The notes below the pieces were generated by a model that worked only from the letters and a program-made list of their open reading frames with translations, searched no databases and had not been told where the DNA came from. The position numbers were made by a program, and so were the translations under genes. Below are positions 39,031 through 46,719 of a stretch of DNA of 64,000 nucleotides, piece by piece. This DNA comes from a virus, in IMG/VR virus record IMGVR_UViG_3300044612_001159, positions 1 through 64,000 of that record; one strand, 5' to 3'. Positions within the stretch are counted from its first letter, which is position 1; every line of letters starts with the position of its first letter.

Positions 39031-39681
39031 CAAACCTTCAAACCTTATTACGAAAAGGCATTACGAACCCCTAAACCGTAGCCCCCACTGAAAGATTACG
39101 ATCCAAACCTTTATATCCCCAAACCTTATACCATGGATATCCTGGTTTGTCAAATAGGTGTATAATTGTATTATGCCAAGACACTTTGCAAACCTTTATA
39201 GCCAGAGATCTCATAGGCATGACTCTAAAAGAGATTACGATCAATTCACTGAAGACATGAATACTCTAACAGGTATGTTGTATTCTATTGTTACCCTTAA
39301 GGGTTTCTTTCCTTTCTTTAGATCCCCCGCCAAAAACGCAGATCTTGCGGGCGGGCCCGCTCCCTATCCTACCCCGCTCGAAAATGCGGGGGATAAAGAG
39401 TAACCAAACTACCCCCTATAGAATAACAAACCTTTTCTCCTGGTTTCCTATATATTTTATAAAGTTTTGTTAAAAAACATTACGATATTGGCAAATTTTC
39501 CCCTGGTTTTGGTAGATTTTTATGGGCAATTTCATGCATATAAGACACTTGACAAACCACTATTTTGCATGTATAATGCCCAAACCTTATATCAGGATAT
39601 GATGGTTTGACAATATCGGGCATATGTGGTACAAAGGTTTGAAGGTTTGGGATATGAAGGTTTTTCGATTTGACATTACGA
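39031..39681. repeat. Iteron-like region (CAAACCTT and ATTACGA repeats)
   Basis: CAAACCTT on the plus strand at 39031, 39039, 39104, 39120, 39189, 39427 and 39581, and inverted at 39634 and 39642. ATTACGA at 39047, 39060, 39095, 39234, 39479 and 39675. Two copies of a CAAACC...GGTTTG hairpin (39120-39149, 39581-39608). A TTGACA-N17-TATAAT promoter (39549-39577) starts RNA into the second hairpin with no ATG near. Outer tandem pairs are inverted relative to each other. Looks like an origin or partition region. Confidence 0.6.
39173..39403 (+). CDS. Small protein inside the iteron region, 76 aa
   Basis: ATG at 39173, six bases after TATAAT (39161-39166), a leaderless start. MPRHFANLYSQRSHRHDSKR is basic; the end has FFPFF and a Pro-rich tail. 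One iteron lies inside its 5' end. Could be an initiator accessory or regulator by position only. GC content rises near the end, unlike its surroundings. Confidence 0.5.
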   Translation: MPRHFANLYSQRSHRHDSKRDYDQFTEDMNTLTGMLYSIVTLKGFFPFFRSPAKNADLAGGPAPYPTPLENAGDKE

Positions 39682-39830
39682 ACGCCATATGGTAAAGGGT
39701 TCCCTACTCCACTATCCTCCACAATCCTCCACTTTAACCCTATCTAATAATATCATCAGTAACATTTTTCTGTGGATAAACCTGTGGATAACATACTTGA
39801 CAAACCATCCAAACCAGATATAATTGATAT
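39404..39830. other. 427-base non-coding region upstream of nuclease-like gene
   Basis: Holds the right half of the iteron-like repeats, a promoter at 39549-39577, a DnaA-box pair TGTGGATAA at 39771-39779 and 39783-39791, and TTGACA (39797-39802), 16 bases, TATAAT (39819-39824) for the next gene. A leftward open frame here has no start signal and is rejected. Confidence 0.6.
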
Positions 39831-40274
39831 ATGAACAAACCATTCAGTCCTAAACTATACGCCGATAACGATGATGCCAAGATACTTGTAATAGATTATC
39901 TAGAGGCTAATGGATTTTCGGCGGGGATCAATTCAGATGACTACGGCATAGACCTATTGGCCAAACACCTTAAAACCAACAAAGACTATGAACTTGAAGT
40001 TGAGGTTAAGCATAACTGGAAAGGCCATATGTTCCAATATAAAACCTTACACTTTCCTGGCCGTAAACTTAAATTTGTCAAGGATTCCGACCAAACCGTA
40101 TTCTTCATTCTAAACCATGAGAGAACCCATGCCTATTGGGTAAAAGGCAGTGTATTGGCCAAATGCCCTATAGTGGTAAAGGACACCATCTATACCAGAA
40201 ATGAAAGGTTTATAGAGGTGGCCATAGATAACTGCCATCTCCTAGACCTTAGCAAACCCCTATCCCTGATATAG
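39831..40274 (+). CDS. PD-(D/E)XK nuclease-like protein
   Basis: 147 residues. DDYGIDLLAKH with D41 followed by YELEVEVKHNW (E58-V-K60) is the nuclease core pattern, with a later Q69 and a beta sheet. Resembles small restriction-endonuclease-fold proteins such as Mrr-like or resolvase-like enzymes. Leaderless: TATAAT six bases before the ATG. It is flanked by DnaA-box pairs, so a replication or recombination role is reasonable. Confidence 0.65.
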   Translation: MNKPFSPKLYADNDDAKILVIDYLEANGFSAGINSDDYGIDLLAKHLKTNKDYELEVEVKHNWKGHMFQYKTLHFPGRKLKFVKDSDQTVFFILNHERTHAYWVKGSVLAKCPIVVKDTIYTRNERFIEVAIDNCHLLDLSKPLSLI

Positions 40275-40394
40275 GCACTATAGACGATACTAACCGATAG
40301 TGCTCTTATAGAGCATATGAAAGTTTGTTATTCTATTTTCCGCCGAACTTTACATACCGCCGAAATTTGAACCTGTGGATAAACCTGTGGATAA
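40275..40394. promoter_or_regulatory. Hairpins and DnaA-box pair upstream of zinc-ribbon gene
   Basis: GCACTAT (40275) pairs with ATAGTGC (40297-40303); GCTCT-TAT-AGAGC (40302-40314) is an alternative hairpin. TTTTCCGCC follows. Two TGTGGATAA boxes 12 bases apart (40374-40382, 40386-40394). The AACCGATAGTGC string recurs at 44307. Confidence 0.55.
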
Positions 40395-40415
40395 CTATGA
40401 TACAATGGGATTATT

Positions 40416-40535
40416 ATGATTAGAATACTATGCTACAAGTGCGGAGTCGTATTTGAAAAAGATTACGATACCAAGACTTTATGCCCGAACTGCGAAGATA
40501 AACTATTCGAGCAACAATCCTCTTTTGAAGAATAA
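40416..40535 (+). CDS. Zinc-ribbon protein, 39 aa
   Basis: LCYKCGVVFEKD ... TLCPNCED: two C-x2-C pairs, a compact zinc ribbon. TACAAT nine bases before the ATG, no ribosome site. Role unknown, likely regulatory. Confidence 0.6.
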   Translation: MIRILCYKCGVVFEKDYDTKTLCPNCEDKLFEQQSSFEE

Positions 40536-40559
40536 TACAGTGCTATAATATTTTTGTAT

Positions 40560-40706
40560 ATGGATCAAGAAATGCTAGACAAGATAGCCAAGATCATATC
40601 TCCCTATCTTAAGACAAAGCACAAAGAAAAAGAGTCTCACGACTTGGCAAAACGAATATTTGAGGAGTTGAAAGAAAATTATGACAACATTAGAAGTTTT
40701 CAATGA
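40560..40706 (+). CDS. Small helical protein, 48 aa
   Basis: MDQEMLDKIAKIISPYLKTK, charged helix. TATAAT ten bases before the ATG. Overlaps the cupin-like gene by 26 bases in another frame. Confidence 0.5.
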   Translation: MDQEMLDKIAKIISPYLKTKHKEKESHDLAKRIFEELKENYDNIRSFQ

Positions 40707-41235
40707 ATCTCCATACAAACTTGTAAAAAACTATTTTAAGATAAATACAGATTGGGAGACAGCGCTTACTCTTTTGTATAAAAATTCTGACAAATCTCAG
40801 CATAGTCCTGGCGTTCTGTGGTTTAAGATTAAAAACCGTAAAATATTTAAAGAAATACCAGACCTAAAAACTTTTTGTGAAAATATAAATAAAGATTCTA
40901 ACTCAGAGTTTTTTGAAAATTGTTCGTTCAATGACGATTGGTATTCAGGATATTGTGATTGCTCTGGTTTATGGCATCTAGATGGACCTGTTTTATCTTT
41001 AGACTATCAAGGCATGCAATCTCACAAAGATGTATTCGATACAGCATATATTCAAATTTTGGGAAATTCTTTTTGGACACTTGGAGGAGAAATAGAGGTA
41101 ACACTAAACCCAGGAGATCTTCTATATGTATCTAAAAAAATAACTCACGCAGTAAAAGGCGAAGGACCAAGATTTGGTGCGCTAATTGTTGCCCCCAGAT
41201 ATAAGGGCAGTACAAACCTCAAAAACTCCATGTGA
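40681..41235 (+). CDS. Cupin-fold protein
   Basis: 184 residues. GLWHLDGPVLSLDYQG ... HKDVFDTAYIQILG, then LNPGDLLYVSKKITHAV and G-P-RFGALIV. The late PGD-x-L-x-x-x..xHAV pattern and candidate His/Asp ligands indicate a cupin/JmjC-like barrel, perhaps another Fe-dependent enzyme. It differs from the prolyl-hydroxylase-like group. Start ATG with GAAAGAAAATT before it. Confidence 0.65.
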   Translation: MTTLEVFNESPYKLVKNYFKINTDWETALTLLYKNSDKSQHSPGVLWFKIKNRKIFKEIPDLKTFCENINKDSNSEFFENCSFNDDWYSGYCDCSGLWHLDGPVLSLDYQGMQSHKDVFDTAYIQILGNSFWTLGGEIEVTLNPGDLLYVSKKITHAVKGEGPRFGALIVAPRYKGSTNLKNSM

Positions 41236-41514
41236 CACAAAATGACCGCAAGGGCACGGCTCTGTTTTGCATGTGCAATCTTCTGGTTTAGGCAAATACT
41301 GTTTGTCGTTAGCAGTTTCAATAACATTGCAAGGCTTATTTGATTGATGTGCAACATATTCACCGCATGGACAAAACCCTATTTTACCCCATTGGCCTGT
41401 ATGACCACCACCACCAACCTGAACTACCTGACCATCATCACCAACATTGGCACTTCCAGAACATGTTCTAATATCTGTGCTATATTGCTGATTGGGGTGC
41501 TTATTTCGTTTCAT
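41182..41514 (-). CDS. Cys/His-rich zinc protein
   Basis: 110 residues from the ATG at 41514, six bases after TAGACT (leaderless). Two copies of a P-C-G-x-(Y/F)-V-(A/S)-H motif (CPCGEYVAHQS, CPCGHFVSHGV) each followed by Cys, plus a Gly-rich stretch. Overlaps the convergent cupin gene's last 54 bases, so either end could be misjudged. Confidence 0.58.
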   Translation of the reverse strand: MKRNKHPNQQYSTDIRTCSGSANVGDDGQVVQVGGGGHTGQWGKIGFCPCGEYVAHQSNKPCNVIETANDKQYLPKPEDCTCKTEPCPCGHFVSHGVFEVCTALISGGNN

Positions 41515-41561
41515 AATCATAGTCTACCATACAGACCAAATGATGGTATAATTAAATCAAC

Positions 41562-42143
41562 ATGGAAAATTTCAACAAAATCTACTTAGAAGAAAATATC
41601 TTTTACATAGAAAATTTTATATCAGATACTGACATAGAAGAGGTTCTTGCTAATGTCGGATCTTGGACTCTCAGAAGACAAGATCATCATGAAAAGATAT
41701 CATTTTCTATATTTGAGTCAGAAGAGGCGATTAATAAATTTAAAAAACTCGTCGAGGATAAAGTTTCTATTGTAACAAACAATAAAGATCAAAAACTAAG
41801 AAAGATATCCATGTTGCAAAAATATAGCCCTACCGACTCATCTCCATTGGCTTTAGGGTATCACTACGAAAACCACCCAGAATGTGATTACGAATCTAGA
41901 TGGATCACCCTTGGTGTTGTACTATACCTAAATGATGGATACGCAGGTGGAGAGTTAATATTTGAACACAAACCTATTGAGTTTGCCCCTAAGAAGGGAA
42001 CACTAATAGTGTTTCCAGCAAGTGAAGAATATAGTCATGCTGTAAAACAGGTCACAGGCAAGGATCGTATTGTATATTCTGCATTCGTATATGCTAAACA
42101 ATATTGGGACATATTAAATAGAGCAGGGTTTACTGACTTTTAA
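41562..42143 (+). CDS. 2OG-Fe(II) oxygenase (HxE or shifted ligand)
   Basis: 193 residues: GYHYENHPE at 99-107 where H101-Y-E103 (or H105) replaces the usual HxD, YLNDGYAGGELIF (122-134), distal H159, R169. The replacement of Asp by Glu is tolerated in some 2OG enzymes. TATAAT nine bases upstream. Converges with the next oxygenase gene, 14-base overlap. Confidence 0.8.
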   Translation: MENFNKIYLEENIFYIENFISDTDIEEVLANVGSWTLRRQDHHEKISFSIFESEEAINKFKKLVEDKVSIVTNNKDQKLRKISMLQKYSPTDSSPLALGYHYENHPECDYESRWITLGVVLYLNDGYAGGELIFEHKPIEFAPKKGTLIVFPASEEYSHAVKQVTGKDRIVYSAFVYAKQYWDILNRAGFTDF

Positions 42144-42684
42144 TAGCATTATCAAGAAACATCTGCAAAGTAACTCTTAGGTTATTACCTAAAACTGGGG
42201 TTGTATAGTGCAATTCAAACTTATCGTTGTAGACCAATAGCCCACGCTTAGGGGTTATTATGTTCCACTCTTGAGTCTGTTCATCCTTGTAGTGAAACAT
42301 ACCACCGTTATTAATACTCCACTCTTGGTTAAGATATACTGTTATTGGCTTTCTGCTATCTCCTACTTTGCCATCCTTATGAGGAGGTATATAGGATCCA
42401 GGGGTAAATAGGGTTACCTGTGCACCCACAGCATCACCTTTCTTTATAATTCCAAGGTCAATCAACTCATCTGATATTAAATCACACAACAAATCAGGGA
42501 CTATGTAGAGTATGGCTATGTGACTGTGCTCTCTTACATTTTCAGGCCAAGACATATTCGTAGTGGTTACAACTGGATTGGGGTATCCAAACTTAGATAT
42601 TTCTGAGGCATTATAGTAACTCATAGCAAAATTGTATAGTTCCTCACACAGGCTATCGCTAAGGCCTTTATCGTATATCTTCAC
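42130..42684 (-). CDS. 2OG-Fe(II) oxygenase
   Basis: 184 residues: PPHKDG with H102-K-D104, VYLNQEW...NNGGMFHY, distal H159 and R170 in LRVTLQMF. A more divergent branch than the prolyl-hydroxylase-like ones (no NDDYEGGEL segment). It follows a GIY-YIG-like gene leftward. Confidence 0.78.
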   Translation of the reverse strand: MKIYDKGLSDSLCEELYNFAMSYYNASEISKFGYPNPVVTTTNMSWPENVREHSHIAILYIVPDLLCDLISDELIDLGIIKKGDAVGAQVTLFTPGSYIPPHKDGKVGDSRKPITVYLNQEWSINNGGMFHYKDEQTQEWNIITPKRGLLVYNDKFELHYTTPVLGNNLRVTLQMFLDNAIKSQ

Positions 42685-42687
42685 GCC

Positions 42688-43002
42688 TTATTGTACCATT
42701 TTGATCGCTTTATTAATCATGCGTATCAAACCTCGTCTGGTTATCTTTGAGGCATCAAAGGTCTCTGTATAGCCTCCCTGTGGCATATATTCCTTGTCTA
42801 GGAAAGAACCATGTTTTTCCCTTAGTGTTCTTAGTACTAGTGTTTCTACGGCTCTTGCCTTATCCCGTTCGGAAAACCACCAATACTTAATCAATACCCA
42901 ACCCTTAGTCCTATGGCTTGCAAACCTTCTTCCGCTTACATCTGATATACCTATCTTGACAGCCTTATATACAGGGCTATAAAGTATATAAAGTAAAGTC
43001 AT
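42688..43002 (-). CDS. GIY-YIG-superfamily-like nuclease
   Basis: 104 residues: LLYILYSPVYKAVKIGIS (3-20), conserved Arg at 25-26, K-GW, and E53 in the helix AVETLVLRTL as candidate metal ligand. Fits the small T5orf172/Mug113 branch rather than homing enzymes; the first G-I-Y triplet is replaced by LYIL. May be a free-standing phage nuclease. Confidence 0.65.
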   Translation of the reverse strand: MTLLYILYSPVYKAVKIGISDVSGRRFASHRTKGWVLIKYWWFSERDKARAVETLVLRTLREKHGSFLDKEYMPQGGYTETFDASKITRRGLIRMINKAIKMVQ

Positions 43003-43029
43003 GTCTTTATTATACCCCGTCGAAAATGA

Positions 43030-43659
43030 CTATTTAAAAAGCACTTCTCTTGTTGAGTCTTTGGTAAACCACATGGGGATAGTATATCTGTCTTCGTTTG
43101 TAATATTTATTTGATGAACCATATCAACATTGTGCGATGGAAAAATTACTAAATTCCCTAAACTTGGCTTGATTGACAAATTCATAGTTGGAAAATAAAG
43201 TTCTCCACCATCATTTACTGTATTTAAATATAAAATAGAACTATAAGCAAAATGTTGTTGATACCCACTTCCCACATCAGAATGAACCCTTAGCCAATCA
43301 CCCTTTAAATGTTTAGCCAACCACAAAGAGGTCAGATACTGGGTCTCTTTTTCCTCATATAATTCTTTTATATTTGTTTTTGCTTTTTCAACTATACTTT
43401 TGATTAAATCCTCTATGTCTTCAAGCCTTGTTATAAATTTTTCTGGTTTATACGTTTTCATTTCGTCGTCTTGTCCAAACCTTCTTTTATAAAATCTATT
43501 TTCAAGATAAACAAAGTTTGGACTTGATCCATCGCTCATCCAAGGTTCGGCATTAATAATATTACGATTTATATAATTAATTATTTTATTTGATTCTTCC
43601 GTGTTTATAAAATTTTCAACGATTTTTACTTTTTCTTCTGGATCTTGAAATGCTGTCAT
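43030..43659 (-). CDS. 2OG-Fe(II) oxygenase
   Basis: 209 residues: RVHSDVG with H126-S-D128, YLNTVNDGGELYF (144-156), distal H182, R191. TACAAT six bases before the ATG makes it leaderless, back-to-back with the leaderless 31-aa gene, so the two -10 boxes lie within 20 bases of each other. Confidence 0.87.
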   Translation of the reverse strand: MTAFQDPEEKVKIVENFINTEESNKIINYINRNIINAEPWMSDGSSPNFVYLENRFYKRRFGQDDEMKTYKPEKFITRLEDIEDLIKSIVEKAKTNIKELYEEKETQYLTSLWLAKHLKGDWLRVHSDVGSGYQQHFAYSSILYLNTVNDGGELYFPTMNLSIKPSLGNLVIFPSHNVDMVHQINITNEDRYTIPMWFTKDSTREVLFK

Positions 43660-43691
43660 TTATCTATTGTATCATAGGGTATAATTAATAT

Positions 43692-43787
43692 ATGAATGAA
43701 CAAAAAATAAAACAAAGCGTTAGGGCTTTAACAGTCCTATTTGGAATATTTATTGCCGTAACCATAATTGCAGCCATATTTGCTTGA
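43692..43787 (+). CDS. Membrane micropeptide, 31 aa
   Basis: MNEQKIKQSVRALTVLFGIF then a second hydrophobic part to AAIFA. TATAAT (43680-43685) six bases before the ATG. The TTGACA of the next promoter begins in its last codons. Confidence 0.58.
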   Translation: MNEQKIKQSVRALTVLFGIFIAVTIIAAIFA

Positions 43788-43818
43788 CATATAGCCATAA
43801 ACCTGTCATACTAGTAGT

Positions 43819-44334
43819 ATGCAAACATTTCTACCATCTCAAGACTTTACCCAGTCTGCCCAAATACTAGACTCAAAGCGCCTTAACAAACAAATATTAG
43901 AGTGCTACCAGATTCTCAATGTTCTATCTGGCAAGTCGCCTACAGGTGGATGGCGTAATCATCCAGCAGTATTGATGTGGCGTGGCTTTGAGCGAGGTCT
44001 ATGGGCGTATGTGCAGGCTATGATTGTGGAAGCCAAGTATCGTGGTATCAAGACAGAAAACAATGAGACAAACCTGAACAGACTTAAAGACCAGTGTTGG
44101 GATGATTGGGGTAGCGATGCTCCAGCATTTTGGTTTGACAACAACAAATTGTCTAGGGTTACTACTACACACAAGGTAAGTTTGTTTAACAAAGATCCTT
44201 TGTATTATGCAAGGTTTCAGCCACATGTTAATAGTTTCTTTAACTCCCCTTGCTGTCCTGAGCGTAAGTTGCCGTGTAAGTATTATTGGCCAACACACGA
44301 AAAAGTAACCGATAGTGCCCTTGTAGGGAATTGA
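43819..44334 (+). CDS. Pyrimidine-dimer DNA glycosylase-like protein (Pyr_excise family)
   Basis: 171 residues: MQTFLPSQDFTQSAQILDSK-RLNKQ opening and WRNHPAVLMWRGFERGL match the PF03013-type family (T4 endonuclease V relatives and actinobacterial MSMEG_6728). It may excise UV photoproducts, useful for a sunlit-water phage. Promoter TTGACA-N17-CATACT then six bases to ATG (leaderless). The end codes through a terminator-like hairpin. Confidence 0.78.
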   Translation: MQTFLPSQDFTQSAQILDSKRLNKQILECYQILNVLSGKSPTGGWRNHPAVLMWRGFERGLWAYVQAMIVEAKYRGIKTENNETNLNRLKDQCWDDWGSDAPAFWFDNNKLSRVTTTHKVSLFNKDPLYYARFQPHVNSFFNSPCCPERKLPCKYYWPTHEKVTDSALVGN

Positions 44335-44357
44335 TAAGTTTTTTTTATTTTCCGCCA
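44307..44357 (+). terminator. Hairpin with T-run, second AACCGATAGTGC element
   Basis: CCCT-TGT-AGGG hairpin (44318-44328) followed after AATTGATAAG by a run of eight or nine T. The string AACCGATAGTGC (44307-44318) and TTTTCCGCC match the element at 40292-40342. It overlaps the last codons of the glycosylase-like gene. Confidence 0.55.
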
Positions 44358-44384
44358 AAATTTAAAACATGATATAATCTAGAT

Positions 44385-44510
44385 ATGGAAAAATCAAGGT
44401 GTCATTTTTGCGATAAAGAAGCACAATACTACGATGTTGTGCTAAAAAACGCCGAATACATTGTGGGCGATGTTTGCGTAGATCACCTTTCCGTAGAATT
44501 TGTATCCTAG
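44385..44510 (+). CDS. Small Cys/His protein, 41 aa
   Basis: MEKSRCHFCDKEAQYYDVVL then GDVCVDHLSVEF: C-x2-C plus C-x2-H, a zinc finger like those in DUF7455-type proteins. TATAAT (44373-44378) six bases before the ATG. Confidence 0.62.
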   Translation: MEKSRCHFCDKEAQYYDVVLKNAEYIVGDVCVDHLSVEFVS

Positions 44511-44533
44511 AAACTGGATGGTATAATAAAAAA

Positions 44534-45304
44534 ATGACATATAGTGCTGAAGACTACAAAGAAAGAAATGTAACTAAACTGGTAGAGATTTGGGAGCCAA
44601 GAAAAGAATACATTGAAAAAGACCTGTGGGTAATAAGAAACTTTCTTTCAGATGAAGAATTGGTTTGGTTAAATAAAGAAGCAAATAATCCAGTTGGGTG
44701 GTACACCACAATGAGATCACCTTATGGGGGTAATACTAAAAACAAATTTTTAGGTTATATACCAGATTACGATCCCGTCAGTGGGGCTATGCTTGTTCCT
44801 AAAGACAACTCTAGGTGGGGATACAAAGATCCCGTAGGATATTTTGAGCCTAGATTAGAGGCTGTAATGCCTAAGTATTTTGCTGGTGCTGGTGCACTTC
44901 AATCTTTTTTTGAAGTTCCTGAAGAGCAGATTATTGCAGAACTTGGCAGTACTGTTGACTATGCTATGGACTGGCACTGGGAAAGAGACGATAATGACGA
45001 TGAAGAGCAGCAAAGAACAATTGTAGTAAATTCAAAAACTCAAGGGAAAAGAATATTAAGTGAAGCAAAGATTTCTGCATCTTTGAGCATTTATATAAAT
45101 GATAACTTTGATGGTGGAGTTCTTGAGTTTAAGAATAAAGATTATGTAATCAATCCAGAGCCAGGCATGCTAGTTAATGTTCCTTTATATAAAGAGTTTG
45201 AGCATAGAGTTACAAAAGTTACTAATGGAAATCGACACACTATATATGGAAGATGTTGGGATAGTTTAGAAGGAATCTACAAGTCAACAGATGAAGACTG
45301 CTAA
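44534..45304 (+). CDS. 2OG-Fe(II) oxygenase with HxE motif and STDEDC tail
   Basis: 256 residues from the ATG at 44534 (TATAAT 44522-44527, six bases upstream). GWYTTMRSPYGGNTKNKF (55-72), MDWHWER with H148-W-E150, YINDNFDGGVLEF, H224, R234, end KSTDEDC. Close paralogue of the two genes at 50096 and 50783; all end ST-(K/D)-(D/E)-D-C. The shared ending suggests a conserved tail function, for example metal or disulfide formation. Confidence 0.86.
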   Translation: MTYSAEDYKERNVTKLVEIWEPRKEYIEKDLWVIRNFLSDEELVWLNKEANNPVGWYTTMRSPYGGNTKNKFLGYIPDYDPVSGAMLVPKDNSRWGYKDPVGYFEPRLEAVMPKYFAGAGALQSFFEVPEEQIIAELGSTVDYAMDWHWERDDNDDEEQQRTIVVNSKTQGKRILSEAKISASLSIYINDNFDGGVLEFKNKDYVINPEPGMLVNVPLYKEFEHRVTKVTNGNRHTIYGRCWDSLEGIYKSTDEDC

Positions 45305-45535
45305 ATGAATAAAAGAATATTAAAAGATGGATCAGAAGTAGATTCATATGATAAGCCAGTTGATTTAATTATTCATACAAAAGCACCTGGAAAATGGAAA
45401 TTAATAGATTTAGAAACTGGTCAAGAATATCTTGGATCAGAAATACCGCATGGTACATTTTCAGAAGTTTTAAGAAACAAAGTTTTAAATGGTATCATCG
45501 GCTCTTGGTTCAAAACCAAGGGTAGAGATATTTGA
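45305..45535 (+). CDS. Small protein, 76 aa
   Basis: MNKRILKDGSEVDSYDKPVD, W-K-L-I-D-L-ETGQEYLG. Starts immediately after the oxygenase stop, so same operon. Looks like a small beta protein; unknown. Confidence 0.6.
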   Translation: MNKRILKDGSEVDSYDKPVDLIIHTKAPGKWKLIDLETGQEYLGSEIPHGTFSEVLRNKVLNGIIGSWFKTKGRDI

Positions 45536-45566
45536 CAAACCAATCACAGTAAGGTATACTTAAAAT

Positions 45567-45818
45567 ATGGAACAATGGGTAAACGACTACGCATCATATG
45601 TGCTTGTTTTAAGCGGTGCTGCTGCTATGTTTGTAATTGGCAGAAAGAAAAGATTTGGCTGGCTTTGGTTTATATTTAATGAATTTATGTGGACTGCATA
45701 TGCTCTAATTACAAAGCAGTATGGGTTTATACTTGGTGCTATCCTGTATGGTGTAGTGGGAGTTAAGTCTTTCATTCATTGGAAAGAAAAAGATAAAACA
45801 GAAAGGTTAATGCATTAA
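45567..45818 (+). CDS. Small membrane protein, PnuC-like half
   Basis: 83 residues with three predicted membrane helices. WFIFNEFMWTAYALITKQYG ... GVVGVKSFIHWK resembles half of a PnuC-type nicotinamide riboside transporter, but it is too short to act as one alone. TTGACA-N17-TATACT and six bases to the ATG (leaderless). A phage membrane protein of unknown role. Confidence 0.55.
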   Translation: MEQWVNDYASYVLVLSGAAAMFVIGRKKRFGWLWFIFNEFMWTAYALITKQYGFILGAILYGVVGVKSFIHWKEKDKTERLMH

Positions 45819-45820
45819 TT

Positions 45821-45910
45821 ATGATTAGTTTATTTTTTTTAATTCCAGCATTTGTTGCTGGATATATAGTTTGTTACCTAGTTATGACCTGGGGAGTTGA
45901 TCAAAACTAA
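45821..45910 (+). CDS. Membrane micropeptide, 29 aa
   Basis: MISLFFLIPAFVAGYIVCYL then VMTWGVDQN: one membrane helix. Two bases after the previous stop. Small size keeps confidence low. Confidence 0.5.
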   Translation: MISLFFLIPAFVAGYIVCYLVMTWGVDQN

Positions 45911-45914
45911 GTTT

Positions 45915-46556
45915 TTAAGAAAGGCTATTTCTAAATTCACAAATATTTTTAAAAACTTCATCATTTGGCCATAATTTTTGTAAATCAGAATAGTCAGTCG
46001 GATTTTCTTTTTTTGCAAATCTAAAAAAAATCATTTTTACAAAATCTCCATCATTAAATATTTTGTTGGGTCGCCAGTGTGCAGTTTTATTTGGATTAAA
46101 AACTAGGGCAGAGTTGTTTTTAATTTCATAAGTTTCAAAATTTACACCAATATCCCATCTTGTGTTTGAGTCAAATTGATAGTTAACTATTAAGTCGTTA
46201 TTGTCACCATCATAATGCGGAGGCAGACTTGGTGTTCCATACCTAGAACTATATTCTACATATGTGATAGAGGATAGCGTTAGATCAAGGCCAGAGATAT
46301 AGTTTGCAAGTTTTGTCAATCTTATAGTGAGTGATTTGTCCGCAAGTTCTAAGTTTTTAACAGGAAATAAATCTGAAATATTATTGATATTAAATTGTAT
46401 TCTTCCGAGATACTTTGAAACAGAAATATATGAATCTTGATCATCAAATATAAAATTTCCATATTCGTCTTTTGGTGCTTCAAGATCTTTTGTTATATTA
46501 TTAAATATTGAAATTTCTTTTTCAGAAAGTAAATTATCAATAATTTTTGTATCCAT
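45915..46556 (-). CDS. 2OG-Fe(II) oxygenase
   Basis: 213 residues: LPPHYDGD with H114-Y-D116, NYQFDSNTRWDIG, NSALVFNPNKTAHWRP with distal H160, K174. Paralogue of the N-terminal domain of the 317-aa protein at 47811-48764 (LPPHFDS, NSALIFNPNEIIHWRP). TATAAT six bases before the ATG. Confidence 0.84.
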   Translation of the reverse strand: MDTKIIDNLLSEKEISIFNNITKDLEAPKDEYGNFIFDDQDSYISVSKYLGRIQFNINNISDLFPVKNLELADKSLTIRLTKLANYISGLDLTLSSITYVEYSSRYGTPSLPPHYDGDNNDLIVNYQFDSNTRWDIGVNFETYEIKNNSALVFNPNKTAHWRPNKIFNDGDFVKMIFFRFAKKENPTDYSDLQKLWPNDEVFKNICEFRNSLS

Positions 46557-46614
46557 TCTGTAATTATATCATGCAGAATTTGACAAAACTGCTATTTTAC
46601 GATAAAATTATATT

Positions 46615-46719
46615 ATGAGTAGACATATAACATGCCCAATTTGCAAAAAAGAGTGGGAACTAAGGTGGGGAATTATGGCAAATGAGTCCTTATCCAGACA
46701 TATGAAGGAGCATAAGTGA
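46615..46719 (+). CDS. C2H2-like zinc-finger micropeptide, 34 aa
   Basis: CPICKKEWELR ... LSRHMKEHK: C-x2-C and H-x4-H, a classical-looking zinc finger. TTGACA (46580-46585), N17, TAAAAT (46603-46608), six bases, ATG. A perfect leaderless promoter. Overlaps the HAD gene start by four bases. Confidence 0.65.
   Translation: MSRHITCPICKKEWELRWGIMANESLSRHMKEHK

Noticed and set aside
39480-39722. Leftward 80-aa frame across the iteron region
   Set aside because: No ribosome site or -10 before its ATG and made mostly of the repeats.
45567-45818. Full PnuC transporter
   Set aside because: Only about 83 residues with three helices; the family has seven or eight helices, so only a resemblance is claimed.
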